Shown here: positions 19,256-27,540 of the stretch, piece by piece
Position numbering within the stretch: the stretch's first letter is position 1
Layout of the letters: every line of letters starts with the position of its first letter
DNA from: an uncultured Maribacter sp.
GTDB lineage: Bacteria; Bacteroidota; Bacteroidia; Flavobacteriales; Flavobacteriaceae
NCBI GenBank assembly: GCA_947498505.1
Contig: CANMKG010000005.1
Location: 62,001 to 126,000 of the forward strand
Length of the DNA stretch: 64,000 nucleotides
Direction: 5' to 3'
Translations under genes and position numbers: made by a program
Notes under the pieces: generated by a model
What the model was told of the DNA's origin: nothing
The model's database searches: none
Seen by the model: only the letters and a program-made list of their open reading frames with translations

Positions 19256-19753
19256 ATGAAACAGTTTACTATTATTTTTATGTTGGCCGTTCTGGGTTTT
19301 TCGCACGGACAGCAATATGAAATTGAGAACATAGGTAACGCAAAAAAAACGGATAAGGTAAAGTTAATAAGTGAGGGATATCCGGTTTTTTTGAATGATG
19401 AAATGCATGCTTATTTTGACTTGGATATTAAGTTAGATTCCGATTTCCAGCTTCAGCTACAAGGGTATTATGATACTTACCTTGGTTCAGATGTTTTTAG
19501 AGTACCCGTTTCTACAAAATGGTATGCTACAGATAAATTGTATTTTTTCTCGGGAGTAGAAGCAGAAATTGAGCTTGACAAATATGGAAATAAGCCAGCG
19601 CCTCCCGCATTAAAGTTTATAAACGGGTTTGGTTATGAGGTCAACAAAAGTTTATTTCTGGAAGCTAAACACGATTTACATTTTAATAAAACAAGTTTAG
19701 GAAATTACGCAACTCCAAATTTGTTTTCAGTTAGTGGTAAATATAAATTCTAA
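19256..19753 (+). CDS. Predicted outer-membrane or periplasmic beta protein
   Basis: A 165-residue secreted protein of unknown function. The signal peptide KQFTIIFMLAVLGFSHG is followed by alternating hydrophobic and polar residues that form several short beta strands, and the last residue is Phe (SVSGKYKF), as in many outer-membrane barrels. Length suggests about eight strands. I find no conserved catalytic motif. It lies 93 bases after NDH-2 and converges on xerD. Confidence 0.65.
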   Translation: MKQFTIIFMLAVLGFSHGQQYEIENIGNAKKTDKVKLISEGYPVFLNDEMHAYFDLDIKLDSDFQLQLQGYYDTYLGSDVFRVPVSTKWYATDKLYFFSGVEAEIELDKYGNKPAPPALKFINGFGYEVNKSLFLEAKHDLHFNKTSLGNYATPNLFSVSGKYKF

Positions 19754-19758
19754 AACCT

Positions 19759-20655
19759 TTATTTTCTAGGATGATATTGGTGTAGTACATCAGATAAATG
19801 AGAGCGGTCTACATGCATATAAACTTCTGTAGTGGTAATACTTTCGTGACCAAGCATTTGTTGAATTGCCCTTAAATCTGCTCCATTTTCAAGTAAATGT
19901 GTTGCGAATGAATGTCTAAAGGTATGTGGGCTTATTGTCTTTTTTAGACCTATTTTTTCTGCCAACTGCTTAACAATGGTAAAAATCATAGCTCGAGTTA
20001 GTTGCTTGCCTCTTCGATTTAAAAATAAAGTGTCTTCAAATCCTTTCTGAATATTTAAATGAACCCTAATTTCATTGCTATAGATAGTGATGTATTTTTT
20101 GTTAATACTGCTAATAGGAACAAAACGTTGTTTGTCTCCCTTGCCAGTAACTTTTATAAAATCTTCATCAAAATATAAATCTGATATTTTTAATGTAATA
20201 AGCTCTGAAACTCTTAAGCCGCAACCATACAATGTTTCTATAATAGCTCGGTTACGCTCACCTTCAGGTTTGCTAAGATCTATCGCTTTAATTAGATTGT
20301 TAATTTCCTCTTCAGATAAGGTGTCAGGAAGTTTTCTGCCAATTTTAGGTGACTCTATCAATTCCATGGGATTGTCTTCACGATAATCCTCAAAAACTAA
20401 ATAATTAAAAAAGCTTTTTAATCCAGATATAATTCTTGCTTGCGACCTTGGGTTTACAATTTTAGCAACTTCGTATACAAATTGTTGCACACGGTTTTTA
20501 GAGAGTTGAATAGGGGATTCTTTAATGTTGTGTTGCTCTAAAAACTGAATAAGTTTTTGAATGTCTAAAATGTAATTATGAACCGAATTTTGAGCAAGCC
20601 CTCGCTCTATTTTTAAATAGTGTTCGTAATCTTTCAGTGCTTGTTTCCAATTCAT
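19759..20655 (-). CDS. xerD: Tyrosine recombinase XerD
   Basis: Resolves chromosome dimers at the dif site at division, in many bacteria together with XerC. The 298 residues hold an N-terminal SAM-like DNA-binding domain (about 1-90) and a catalytic domain with every key residue: Arg148 (GCGLRVSEL), Lys172 (GKGDKQR), His244 and Arg247 (PHTFRHSFATHLLENG), His270 (LGHES) and Tyr279. Divergent from a beta-barrel gene, with aroQ nearby, an arrangement common in Flavobacteriaceae. No dif site was recognised in the window. Confidence 0.95.
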   Translation of the reverse strand: MNWKQALKDYEHYLKIERGLAQNSVHNYILDIQKLIQFLEQHNIKESPIQLSKNRVQQFVYEVAKIVNPRSQARIISGLKSFFNYLVFEDYREDNPMELIESPKIGRKLPDTLSEEEINNLIKAIDLSKPEGERNRAIIETLYGCGLRVSELITLKISDLYFDEDFIKVTGKGDKQRFVPISSINKKYITIYSNEIRVHLNIQKGFEDTLFLNRRGKQLTRAMIFTIVKQLAEKIGLKKTISPHTFRHSFATHLLENGADLRAIQQMLGHESITTTEVYMHVDRSHLSDVLHQYHPRK

Positions 20656-20749
20656 TTTCTAAAGGTAGTATATCTATTAGTAAGGTTTGAAAAATAAAAA
20701 CAGGTATTATTAAATTGTTAATTTTCCTGTTATCCTTATGGTGAATATA

Positions 20750-20757
20750 TATATTTG
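20750..20757 (+). promoter_or_regulatory. -7 box upstream of the first beta-barrel gene
   Basis: TATATTTG within an AT-rich stretch, 28 bases before the ATG at 20785. The -33 region shows no clear TTG. Confidence 0.5.
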
Positions 20758-20784
20758 CATGAAATTTTAAACGCTATTACAATT

Positions 20785-21396
20785 ATGAAAATTAAACTTT
20801 TAATAGGAGCTTTTATTTTATTCGGAATGAGTCAAATAAATGCACAAGTTATACAAGGTACATCATCTAGCTCTTCTAATTCGGATATCAGATTTGGAGC
20901 AAAAGCTGGTTTTAATTTAGCAACCTTAGGAGGTTCTACCAATATTGGAAATTATTCTACTAAACCTGGATTTCATATTGGAGGTGTTTTGGATATCCCA
21001 TTTAGCGATATTATTAATATTCAACCAGAAGTACTTATTTCTTTACAAGGTACTGGTGGATACATTACTAACGAAAATTTAAACCTATGGTACGTAAATG
21101 TTCCAGTAGTAGGAAAATACAATGTTTGGGATAATTTATTCATTGAAGCTGGCCCACAAATTGGGTTTTTGTTAGGTGATAATACCGAGGACCAGTATTT
21201 AAATGGCCTTGATATTGTTGTTGTTGATGGTTTTGATACCAATACAATTGATTTTGGATTAGCCGTTGGAGCAGGTTATGAATTGGATGATAATTTTTAT
21301 TTTCAGGCACGATTTAACTTCGGATTTATAAACGCAATTAAAGATGTAAACTCTAAAAACAGAGTTTTTCAAATTTCAGCAGTATACTTCTTATAG
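20785..21396 (+). CDS. Outer membrane beta-barrel protein (porin family)
   Basis: A 203-residue protein of the PF13568-type beta-barrel group. I use the ATG at 20785, which gives a clean signal peptide (KIKLLIGAFILFGMSQINA, cut before Q); a TTG-type start 30 bases earlier lies next to the -7 box and is unlikely. Typical strand motifs are RFGAKAGFNLATLGG, PGFHIGGVLDIPF and FQARFNFGFINAI, with a hydrophobic C-terminus ending FQISAVYFL. Function unknown. Its terminator follows at once. Confidence 0.9.
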   Translation: MKIKLLIGAFILFGMSQINAQVIQGTSSSSSNSDIRFGAKAGFNLATLGGSTNIGNYSTKPGFHIGGVLDIPFSDIINIQPEVLISLQGTGGYITNENLNLWYVNVPVVGKYNVWDNLFIEAGPQIGFLLGDNTEDQYLNGLDIVVVDGFDTNTIDFGLAVGAGYELDDNFYFQARFNFGFINAIKDVNSKNRVFQISAVYFL

Positions 21397-21418
21397 TAAA
21401 AAAGAAATATTACAGATT

Positions 21419-21456
21419 AAAAAAGAGTGAAAGACATTGGTTTTTCACTCTTTTTT
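21419..21456 (+). terminator. Terminator after the first beta-barrel gene
   Basis: Stem AAAAGAGTGAAA / TTTCACTCTTTT with a short loop and a T-run, 23 bases after the stop. Confidence 0.85.
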
Positions 21457-21572
21457 AATGGTTTTTAACGTGTTTTTGGTTCTAAGCAACTCCAAATTCC
21501 TTTTTTACAACAAAAATTATTTCAATGCGGTTACAGCCTTTATTTTCGCTAGCGTTAATTTAATTAGGAGAT

Positions 21573-22091
21573 ATGAGGAATACATTTTTAACACTAGTTT
21601 TTACTTTAGTTGGAGTTGCAACATATGCGCAACATGGTTTTCAAATAGGAGTGCAGGCAGGTTTGCCTTTTAATGATTTTAATGATCAAGCAAGTTTGTT
21701 TGTCGGAGGAGAAGTCGGGCATATGTGGGCTTTAGGTGAGGTTATTGATTTAGGAATTACCGCAGGTTATATACACGGATTTGCAGAAACATTTCATGAT
21801 GAACAGATAACAGTTGATTTACCAGACATACAATTTGCTCCCGTGGCTGCTTCAATTAGAATATGGCCATCTAGAAGTTTTTCTGTAGGAACAGAGTTAG
21901 GGATGGGCTTTGGTTTAACTGACGGCTTAGATGGAGGATTATATTATAGACCAACGCTTGGCTACATGTTTGGAACACAAACCGAAGTTAACTTGTCGTA
22001 TACGGGAATACAGTTAGATGATGATGTTTCTTGGACTACATTAAACTTTGGTATAAAGTATACCTTTAGCAACAAGCGAAATCGATTTTAA
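21573..22091 (+). CDS. Small outer-membrane beta-barrel protein
   Basis: A 172-residue secreted protein with signal peptide RNTFLTLVFTLVGVATYA cut before QHG. The remainder is a run of amphipathic strands with glycine turns (FQIGVQAGLPF, VGTELGMGFGLTDGLDG, LNFGIKYTF), matching eight-stranded barrels. Function unknown. It is separate from the previous barrel gene, having a terminator between them, and is followed by its own terminator. Confidence 0.82.
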   Translation: MRNTFLTLVFTLVGVATYAQHGFQIGVQAGLPFNDFNDQASLFVGGEVGHMWALGEVIDLGITAGYIHGFAETFHDEQITVDLPDIQFAPVAASIRIWPSRSFSVGTELGMGFGLTDGLDGGLYYRPTLGYMFGTQTEVNLSYTGIQLDDDVSWTTLNFGIKYTFSNKRNRF

Positions 22092-22121
22092 AAAATAAAT
22101 AATAAAAGTTTTGAAGAATGG

Positions 22122-22147
22122 AGGCAGCTATTTAGCTGCCTTTTTCT
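22122..22147 (+). terminator. Terminator before aroQ
   Basis: Stem AGGCAGCT / AGCTGCCT with loop ATTT, followed by a T-run. The aroQ -7 box lies only 9 bases beyond it. Confidence 0.88.
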
Positions 22148-22155
22148 TTTTTTGA

Positions 22156-22163
22156 TACTTTTG
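22156..22163 (+). promoter_or_regulatory. aroQ -7 box
   Basis: TACTTTTG ends 4 bases before the aroQ ATG at 22168, so the transcript is probably leaderless. The -33 position falls inside the preceding terminator stem and has no TTG. Confidence 0.5.
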
Positions 22164-22167
22164 AAGT

Positions 22168-22581
22168 ATGAAATTATTAATTATAAACGGCCCAAACCTT
22201 AATCTTTTAGGTAAGAGAGAGCCTGAAGTATACGGAAGCACTACTTTTCAAGATTATTTTGAACAATTACAAAGTAAATTTCCAAAAGTAGAATTGGAAT
22301 ATTATCAATCTAATATTGAAGGAGAGCTTATTGGAAAAATTCAGGAAGTAGGTTTTTCGTATGATGGTATTGTACTTAATGCTGCTGCTTATACTCATAC
22401 TTCTGTAGGTATTGGTGATGCCGTTAAGGCGGTGGAGACTCCGGTTATTGAAGTTCATATTTCTAACACACATAAACGTGAAGATTTTAGACATGTGTCC
22501 TATATTTCTTCTGGAGCAAGAGGTGTTATACTTGGCTTTGGCCTTCAGAGCTATGATTTAGCCATTCAAAGTTTTTTGTAA
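22168..22581 (+). CDS. aroQ: Type II 3-dehydroquinate dehydratase
   Basis: Third step of the shikimate pathway: removes water from 3-dehydroquinate. The 137 residues match the family length (about 140-150). The signature INGPNLNLLGKREPEVYGS opens the protein and includes the catalytic Tyr22; the conserved EVHISNTHKREDFRH block supplies the substrate-binding histidine. The next gene starts right at its stop codon, so they probably form an operon. A separate 3-dehydroquinate synthase-like gene in this window belongs to the ebo cluster, not to this pathway. Confidence 0.96.
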   Translation: MKLLIINGPNLNLLGKREPEVYGSTTFQDYFEQLQSKFPKVELEYYQSNIEGELIGKIQEVGFSYDGIVLNAAAYTHTSVGIGDAVKAVETPVIEVHISNTHKREDFRHVSYISSGARGVILGFGLQSYDLAIQSFL

Positions 22582-23307
22582 TTGAAAAAAGCCTATTTTA
22601 ATTGGAGTAGTGGTAAAGATGCAACATTAGCATTGGATAGAATTATTGCTGAAGGGGAATATGAAATTTCTAAACTTGTTACTACTGTAAACTCCGATTT
22701 TAATAGAGTTTCAATGCACGGTTTGTCTGTTGCATTATTGGAGCAGCAGGCGGAGGCAATCGGAATTCCTCTTCAAAAAATAGAACTATCGGGGAATGTA
22801 AGTCTAAAGAGCTACGACAAAAAAATGCGCTCTTCTATGGAAGAATTGGTTGCGAAAGGTTATGAGTATGCTTTTTTTGGAGACATTTTTTTAGAGGATT
22901 TACGAGCATACAGAGAAGAAAAGTTAGCCGAAGTTGGAGTGAGAGCAATTTTTCCGCTGTGGAAACAAAATACTAAAGATTTATTGATAGAATTTTTAGA
23001 AAAAGGCTATAAGGCAATTACGGTATGTGTAAATGCTAAACTTTTAGATGAGTCCTTTTGTGGTAGAATTTTAGATGAATCATTTATCCAAGATTTGCCA
23101 AATAATGTTGATGTATGCGGTGAAAATGGAGAGTTTCATACTTTTGTTTTTGATGGGCCTATTTTTAAAAAACCAGTTTCATTTAGCATTGGAGAAAAGG
23201 TATTAAAAACCTATACGCCTTCAAAAGATGATGAAGATGACTGTTTTAAAGAAGATACTTCATGGGATACTGCTTTTTGGTATTGCGATTTAATTCCGCG
23301 AGTATAA
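22582..23307 (+). CDS. Diphthine-ammonia ligase-like ATP pyrophosphatase
   Basis: A 241-residue protein of the Dph6 / adenine nucleotide alpha-hydrolase family. The PP-loop appears as FNWSSGKDATLAL at the start, and the family motif GENGEFHTFVFDGPIF lies near residue 180. Eukaryotic Dph6 amidates diphthine; bacteria lack diphthamide, so the bacterial substrate is unknown. The start is TTG, directly after the aroQ TAA; the SGKD loop sits so close to it that no later start is possible. Confidence 0.88.
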   Translation: MKKAYFNWSSGKDATLALDRIIAEGEYEISKLVTTVNSDFNRVSMHGLSVALLEQQAEAIGIPLQKIELSGNVSLKSYDKKMRSSMEELVAKGYEYAFFGDIFLEDLRAYREEKLAEVGVRAIFPLWKQNTKDLLIEFLEKGYKAITVCVNAKLLDESFCGRILDESFIQDLPNNVDVCGENGEFHTFVFDGPIFKKPVSFSIGEKVLKTYTPSKDDEDDCFKEDTSWDTAFWYCDLIPRV

Positions 23308-23337
23308 TTTTTAATATATTTATAAAAATATAGTCAG

Positions 23338-23796
23338 ATGAATTGGAAAAACTTATTTGAAGAAAAAGAGAGTCAAGAAGCAATTGAAAGAGTCAATGCA
23401 TTAACTCCAGAAACGCAACCTCAATGGGGAAAAATGAGCGTTGCTCAAATGCTAGCGCATTGTAATGTTGCCTATGAATTAGTTTATACAGATAAGCACC
23501 CTAAGCCAAAGGGTTTTCAAAAATTTATGATTAAACTTTTTGCTAAAAACATTGTTGTTGGTCCAAAACCTTATAAAAAGAATATACGAACGGCACCAGC
23601 ATTTTTAATTACAGATGAGCGAGAGTTTGAAACAGAAAAGAAAAGACTTATTGACTATGTTCAGAAGACACAAGAACTAGGGGCTTCACATTTTGATGGA
23701 AAAGAATCGCATGCTTTTGGAGCTTTGTCTAAAAAGGAATGGAATACACTTTTTTCAAAGCATTTAGACCATCATTTAAATCAATTTGGAGTATAG
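23338..23796 (+). CDS. DUF1569 domain-containing protein
   Basis: A 152-residue soluble protein of the DUF1569 group, related to the DinB four-helix bundle. The helix with MSVAQMLAHCNVAYEL and the C-terminal WNTLFSKHLDHHLNQFGV supply histidines placed as in metal-binding DinB proteins. Function unknown. It lies 30 bases after the Dph6-like gene in the same direction and converges with a DUF3817 gene 12 bases away. Confidence 0.87.
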   Translation: MNWKNLFEEKESQEAIERVNALTPETQPQWGKMSVAQMLAHCNVAYELVYTDKHPKPKGFQKFMIKLFAKNIVVGPKPYKKNIRTAPAFLITDEREFETEKKRLIDYVQKTQELGASHFDGKESHAFGALSKKEWNTLFSKHLDHHLNQFGV

Positions 23797-23808
23797 TAGA
23801 GACTTGGT

Positions 23809-24087
23809 TTACGCCTTTTTTAGATATTTTTTATCAATATAAAAAGTGCCGAACGGCAATAAGGAAGCTATAAAAAATATTATAAAACGTTTTAGCCCCC
23901 ACTTTTTTTCCCAACAAACCATTGCAGCTAGTATTACGAAAGCAATAAACAAAAAGCCATGAGCGTATCCAATATAAATGTTAGGTTCTGGGATATCGCC
24001 AAGGCGCTTTAGAGGCATACCTATACCAAACAGTAGTAAATAGGAGATTCCTTCTAAAAGAGCAGTAAGTCTAAATGTTTTAAGCAT
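23809..24087 (-). CDS. DUF3817 domain-containing membrane protein
   Basis: A 92-residue membrane protein with three helices. Its start, FRLTALLEGISYLLLFGIGMPLK, and the central GYAHGFLFIAFVILA are hallmark DUF3817 motifs. It ends in a basic KKYLKKA tail. Function unknown. It lies downstream of lpdA, but a strong terminator separates them, so it is probably expressed apart. Confidence 0.88.
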   Translation of the reverse strand: MLKTFRLTALLEGISYLLLFGIGMPLKRLGDIPEPNIYIGYAHGFLFIAFVILAAMVCWEKKWGLKRFIIFFIASLLPFGTFYIDKKYLKKA

Positions 24088-24092
24088 AGTAT

Positions 24093-24122
24093 AAAAAACA
24101 ACACCCTTTTAAAAGGGTGTTG
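24093..24122 (-). terminator. lpdA terminator
   Basis: A perfect 24-base palindrome at 24099-24122 (arms CAACACCCTTTT / AAAAGGGTGTTG) followed on the minus strand by six T. It lies 13 bases beyond the lpdA stop. Confidence 0.9.
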
Positions 24123-24134
24123 AATGTATATTTG

Positions 24135-25526
24135 TTATAGGTGTATTACTTCATCGTAAGCATCGGCCACAGCTTCCATAACAGATTCACTCATTGTTGG
24201 ATGAGGGTGAACCGCTTTAAGTATCTCATGACCTGTTGTTTCTAATTTACGGGCAACAACAGCTTCCGCAATCATATCAGTAACTCCTGCACCAATCATA
24301 TGGCAACCTAACCATTCTCCATATTTCGCATCAAAAATAACTTTTACAAATCCGTCAGGAGTTCCAGCTGCTTTTGCTTTTCCACTAGCAGAGAATGGGA
24401 ACTTACCAACTTTAATATCAAACCCTTTTTCTTTAGCCGCTTTTTCAGTTAAACCTACAGAGGCAATTTCAGGAGTACAATACGTACAACCAGGTATGTT
24501 TCCGTAGTCTAAAGCCTCAACGTGCATTCCAGCTATTTTTTCTACACAAATAATTCCTTCGGCTGAAGCTACATGAGCTAAAGCCTGGCCTGGAGTTACA
24601 TCTCCAATGGCATAGTATCCTGGGATATTTGTCTGGTAGTAATCGTTTACTAAAATTTTATCTCTGTCAGTAGCAATTCCAACATCTTCTAAACCTATGT
24701 TTTCAATATTAGTTTTAATACCTACAGCAGATAATACAAGGTCTGCTTCTAAAACTTGTTCTCCTTTAGCAGTTTTAACAGTTGCTTTTACACCATCGCC
24801 TGAGGTATCAACTGAGGTTACTTCTGCTGAAGTCATTATTTTAATTCCTACCTTTTTAAAGCTACGTTCCAATTGTTTAGAAACATCTTCATCTTCAACA
24901 GGAACAATATTTGGTAAATACTCAACAACCGTAACTTTAGTTCCCATTGAGTTGTAGAAATAAGCAAATTCAATTCCAATTGCTCCACTACCAACCACAA
25001 TCATTTCTTTAGGCTGTTTCTCTAAAGTTAAAGCTTGTCTGTATCCAATTATTTTTTTACCATCTTGAGGTAAACTAGGAAGTTCTCTACTGCGCGCACC
25101 AGTTGCTACAATAATATTTTTGGCACTGTATTCAGTTACTGAACCATCTTCGGCTGTAACAGCTACTTTTTTTCCAGGCTTTAATTTTCCAAAACCATTG
25201 ATTACCTCAATTTTATTTTTTTTCATTAAAAACTGAACACCCTTACTCATGCCATCAGCTACTCCACGACTACGCTTTACAACGGCATCAAAATCTTTTT
25301 CAATATTATCTGCTTTTAAGCCATAGTCACCCGCATGTTTAAGGTATTCAAATACTTGAGCAGACTTTAAAAGTGCTTTAGTTGGAATACAACCCCAATT
25401 AAGACATACACCACCAAGGTTTTCCTTTTCAACAATAGCCGTTTTTAATCCCAACTGAGAAGCTCTAATTGCGGTTACATAACCTCCTGGTCCACTACCA
25501 AGAACAATTACATCAAAAGTGCTCAT
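24135..25526 (-). CDS. lpdA: Dihydrolipoyl dehydrogenase
   Basis: The E3 subunit shared by 2-oxoacid dehydrogenase complexes and often the glycine cleavage system: reoxidises dihydrolipoamide with NAD+. The 463 residues show the FAD motif VLGSGPGGYVTAI, the redox disulfide Cys41/Cys46 in GGVCLNWGCIPTK, the NAD motif VVGSGAIGIEFAYF, and the C-terminal His-Glu base in HPHPTMSE. Single gene with its own promoter box upstream and a strong terminator after it. Confidence 0.96.
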   Translation of the reverse strand: MSTFDVIVLGSGPGGYVTAIRASQLGLKTAIVEKENLGGVCLNWGCIPTKALLKSAQVFEYLKHAGDYGLKADNIEKDFDAVVKRSRGVADGMSKGVQFLMKKNKIEVINGFGKLKPGKKVAVTAEDGSVTEYSAKNIIVATGARSRELPSLPQDGKKIIGYRQALTLEKQPKEMIVVGSGAIGIEFAYFYNSMGTKVTVVEYLPNIVPVEDEDVSKQLERSFKKVGIKIMTSAEVTSVDTSGDGVKATVKTAKGEQVLEADLVLSAVGIKTNIENIGLEDVGIATDRDKILVNDYYQTNIPGYYAIGDVTPGQALAHVASAEGIICVEKIAGMHVEALDYGNIPGCTYCTPEIASVGLTEKAAKEKGFDIKVGKFPFSASGKAKAAGTPDGFVKVIFDAKYGEWLGCHMIGAGVTDMIAEAVVARKLETTGHEILKAVHPHPTMSESVMEAVADAYDEVIHL

Positions 25527-25557
25527 ATATTTAGTTTTTTATATAAAAATTGAGGTG

Positions 25558-25565
25558 CAAAAATA
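25558..25565 (-). promoter_or_regulatory. lpdA -7 box
   Basis: Minus-strand TATTTTTG, 31 bases upstream of the lpdA ATG. The -33 element is unclear. An inverted repeat TGTGC/GCACA at 25607-25622, followed by T-rich DNA on the minus strand, may be a weak terminator of the DUF1572 gene. Confidence 0.45.
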
Positions 25566-25638
25566 CGAAACCAAACTGAAATGATATAGCTCTATTTTAA
25601 ATAAAAATGTGCCAGCTAGCACAAATTGGGAAAGTATA

Positions 25639-26166
25639 TTATGAATTGAATTTTTTGGCGTTAAACGCTTTGGATTCTCCTTTTGGAATAGAAAGCGATT
25701 TCCATTCGCTGCCTTTTTGCATTTTTCCAAGAAGTACTATTTGTCCAACATGACTTGCGTAATGCGCTAATTGTCTGTTAACAGCATCTACAATGGTATG
25801 CGCTTCACCACGGATATAAACTTTAGAAGAAAAGTTTGTTTCATTAATGGTATTCATGGCATCAAAAAGACATTTCCAACCTTTTTCCCATGCAACAATC
25901 ATTTCCTCTTTTGATGTATACGGATTTACAAACTCTTTATCTCTGTTTCGCCAAGATTTTTCTCCATCCTCAGTTAAAAAGTTTGTCCAGCGACTTAACA
26001 TGTTTCCTACAATATGTTTTACAATTTGAGAAATGCTGTTTTCGTTTTCGACGTACGACCACTGAACTTCTTGTTCACTTAATTGTGCAAATGTTTTGTC
26101 CCCTAGTGTTTTATATCTGTTAAATTCGTACAAAGCACTTTTTAAATAGTTGTCCTCGAAGTTCAT
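25639..26166 (-). CDS. DUF1572 family protein (DinB-like)
   Basis: A 175-residue soluble protein of the DUF1572 group, a DinB-type four-helix bundle. Histidines expected to bind a metal are in ISQIVKHIVGNM (about residue 51) and NRQLAHYASHVGQIV (about 135-139). The motif LTEDGEKSWRNRD is typical of the family. Family members resemble DinB/YfiT metal-dependent thiol transferases, but the reaction here is unknown. It lies 36 bases downstream of msrB in the same direction. Confidence 0.88.
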   Translation of the reverse strand: MNFEDNYLKSALYEFNRYKTLGDKTFAQLSEQEVQWSYVENENSISQIVKHIVGNMLSRWTNFLTEDGEKSWRNRDKEFVNPYTSKEEMIVAWEKGWKCLFDAMNTINETNFSSKVYIRGEAHTIVDAVNRQLAHYASHVGQIVLLGKMQKGSEWKSLSIPKGESKAFNAKKFNS

Positions 26167-26202
26167 AATGGTATGAAATAAATGAACTTAAATTTAGAAA
26201 AA

Positions 26203-26697
26203 CTATTCCTTTTTTGGAACAAATTTTAAAGCAGCGCCATTTATACAGTGTCTTTTACCTGTGGTATTGCTTGGGCCATCTTCAAAAACATGACCTAAAT
26301 GACCTCCACAAGTAGCGCAGTGTTCTTCGGTACGTGCATAACCAATTTTGTAATCTACGTCAAAGGCTACATTTCCAATGATTTCTTTGTCAAAACTTGG
26401 CCAACCTGTTCCAGAATTGTATTTGCGGTCACTTTCAAATAAAGGAGTATTGCAACCCGCGCAAACGTATGTGCCTTTTTCTTTGTTATCTAATAATTCG
26501 CTTGTTCCAGCATTTTCTGTCCCTGCTTTTCTAAGTACGTAAAATTGCATATCAGTTAGTTGCGCTCTCCATTCTGCTTCGGTTTTAGATACTTTAAAGT
26601 TTTCTTTTTCAGCATTAGCTGAAATCTCTTTTTCTTGCGAAACACCTTTGCAACTAGTAAGTAATAAAAGAAATATAAAAATGAATTTTGAATACAT
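26203..26697 (-). CDS. msrB: Peptide-methionine (R)-S-oxide reductase, lipoprotein form
   Basis: Repairs methionine-R-sulfoxide in proteins. A signal peptide with lipobox LLTSC (Cys16) sends it to the envelope. The MsrB domain (about 42-160) has the zinc cysteines Cys79/Cys82 (YVCAGC) and Cys127/Cys130 (EHCATCGG), the GTGWPSF motif and the catalytic Cys151 in RHCINGAAL. All key residues are present. The 164 residues fit a secreted MsrB without a fused MsrA. Confidence 0.95.
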   Translation of the reverse strand: MYSKFIFIFLLLLTSCKGVSQEKEISANAEKENFKVSKTEAEWRAQLTDMQFYVLRKAGTENAGTSELLDNKEKGTYVCAGCNTPLFESDRKYNSGTGWPSFDKEIIGNVAFDVDYKIGYARTEEHCATCGGHLGHVFEDGPSNTTGKRHCINGAALKFVPKKE

Positions 26698-26754
26698 TGT
26701 TTAATGTTTTTGTAAATAGTCGATATCCTATAAAATACCTTTCTAAAATAAAAC

Positions 26755-26788
26755 AAAAAGACCTGTTAAATAAATAACAAGTCTTTTT
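26755..26788 (-). terminator. Terminator of the collagen-like lipoprotein gene
   Basis: Stem AAAAAGACNTGTTA / TAACANGTCTTTTT with one mismatch and loop AATAAA, 20 bases beyond the stop on the minus strand. Confidence 0.8.
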
Positions 26789-26807
26789 AAATATATAGTG
26801 GGGTGTT

Positions 26808-27362
26808 CTATTTTAAAGTAAATTTTTGAATTTGCTCCTCTTTTATTCCCATAGCGTCTAGCACATTCTGAACATTAGATTTATCCATTTTGGAACTACT
26901 AAGTACTTCAGCAGGTACGATAACAACTCTGAACCATTGGTCATCGGTTAAATCAGTAGCAATTAGGTTGGCATCAAATTCTGGTTCTAAATAAATGCTA
27001 TAGTCACCTTGTGTAAAGTCAAAATTGAAAAATACAGTTCCATTATCTGTAATAACAGGTTGAGGTAATTGTCTCCAAATATCAACGCCATTATTCACTT
27101 CTTCTAATCGGTATATTAGTACAACATCACTTGCTAAAACTTCAGCACCTCCTTCATATTCAGATGCTAAAAATTCAAAAGTATTTGCATCAGCGTTATA
27201 ATCCATGTCAATGTTAATTTCAAATGCTTGGGCTTCAAAAAGCGCTCCATCTATTCCATCAACACCATCTCTTCCATCAAAACCAGGAGGTCCTTCAGGT
27301 CCTTCGCATGCGATAAAAAATAAACTTAAAAATGCGCTGAATATAAGTAGTGTCTTTTTCAT
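26808..27362 (-). CDS. Lipoprotein with a short collagen-like segment
   Basis: A 184-residue envelope lipoprotein. The signal peptide ends in FIAC (Cys19) and is followed at once by seven collagen-type G-x-y triplets (GPEGPPGFDGRDGVDGIDG). The rest is a beta-rich domain with acidic residues and a charged C-terminal tail (KEEQIQKFTLK). Lipoproteins beginning CEGPxGPPG are widespread in Bacteroidota, but their role is unknown; surface display or a short trimer stalk is possible. It is a single gene with its own terminator. Confidence 0.85.
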   Translation of the reverse strand: MKKTLLIFSAFLSLFFIACEGPEGPPGFDGRDGVDGIDGALFEAQAFEINIDMDYNADANTFEFLASEYEGGAEVLASDVVLIYRLEEVNNGVDIWRQLPQPVITDNGTVFFNFDFTQGDYSIYLEPEFDANLIATDLTDDQWFRVVIVPAEVLSSSKMDKSNVQNVLDAMGIKEEQIQKFTLK

Positions 27363-27515
27363 AATATTTAATTTAATTCGTTCGTAATTTGTTATTATTT
27401 ATTGATTGTATTATCAGGTATTCAAAAAGGGTGCCACTTTTAAAAAGTGCGTTATTTTTTTGTTACCTTCTTGTGTTTAACGTAAATAATAACTAACCTT
27501 AGGGTATAGTTTATA

Positions 27516-27523
27516 TAATTTTG
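27516..27523 (+). promoter_or_regulatory. glgB -7 box
   Basis: TAATTTTG, 17 bases before the glgB ATG. A CACTTTT/AAAAGTG inverted repeat lies farther upstream at 27435-27449. No clear -33 TTG. Confidence 0.45.
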
Positions 27524-27540
27524 CATAAAAACCTTTTTGT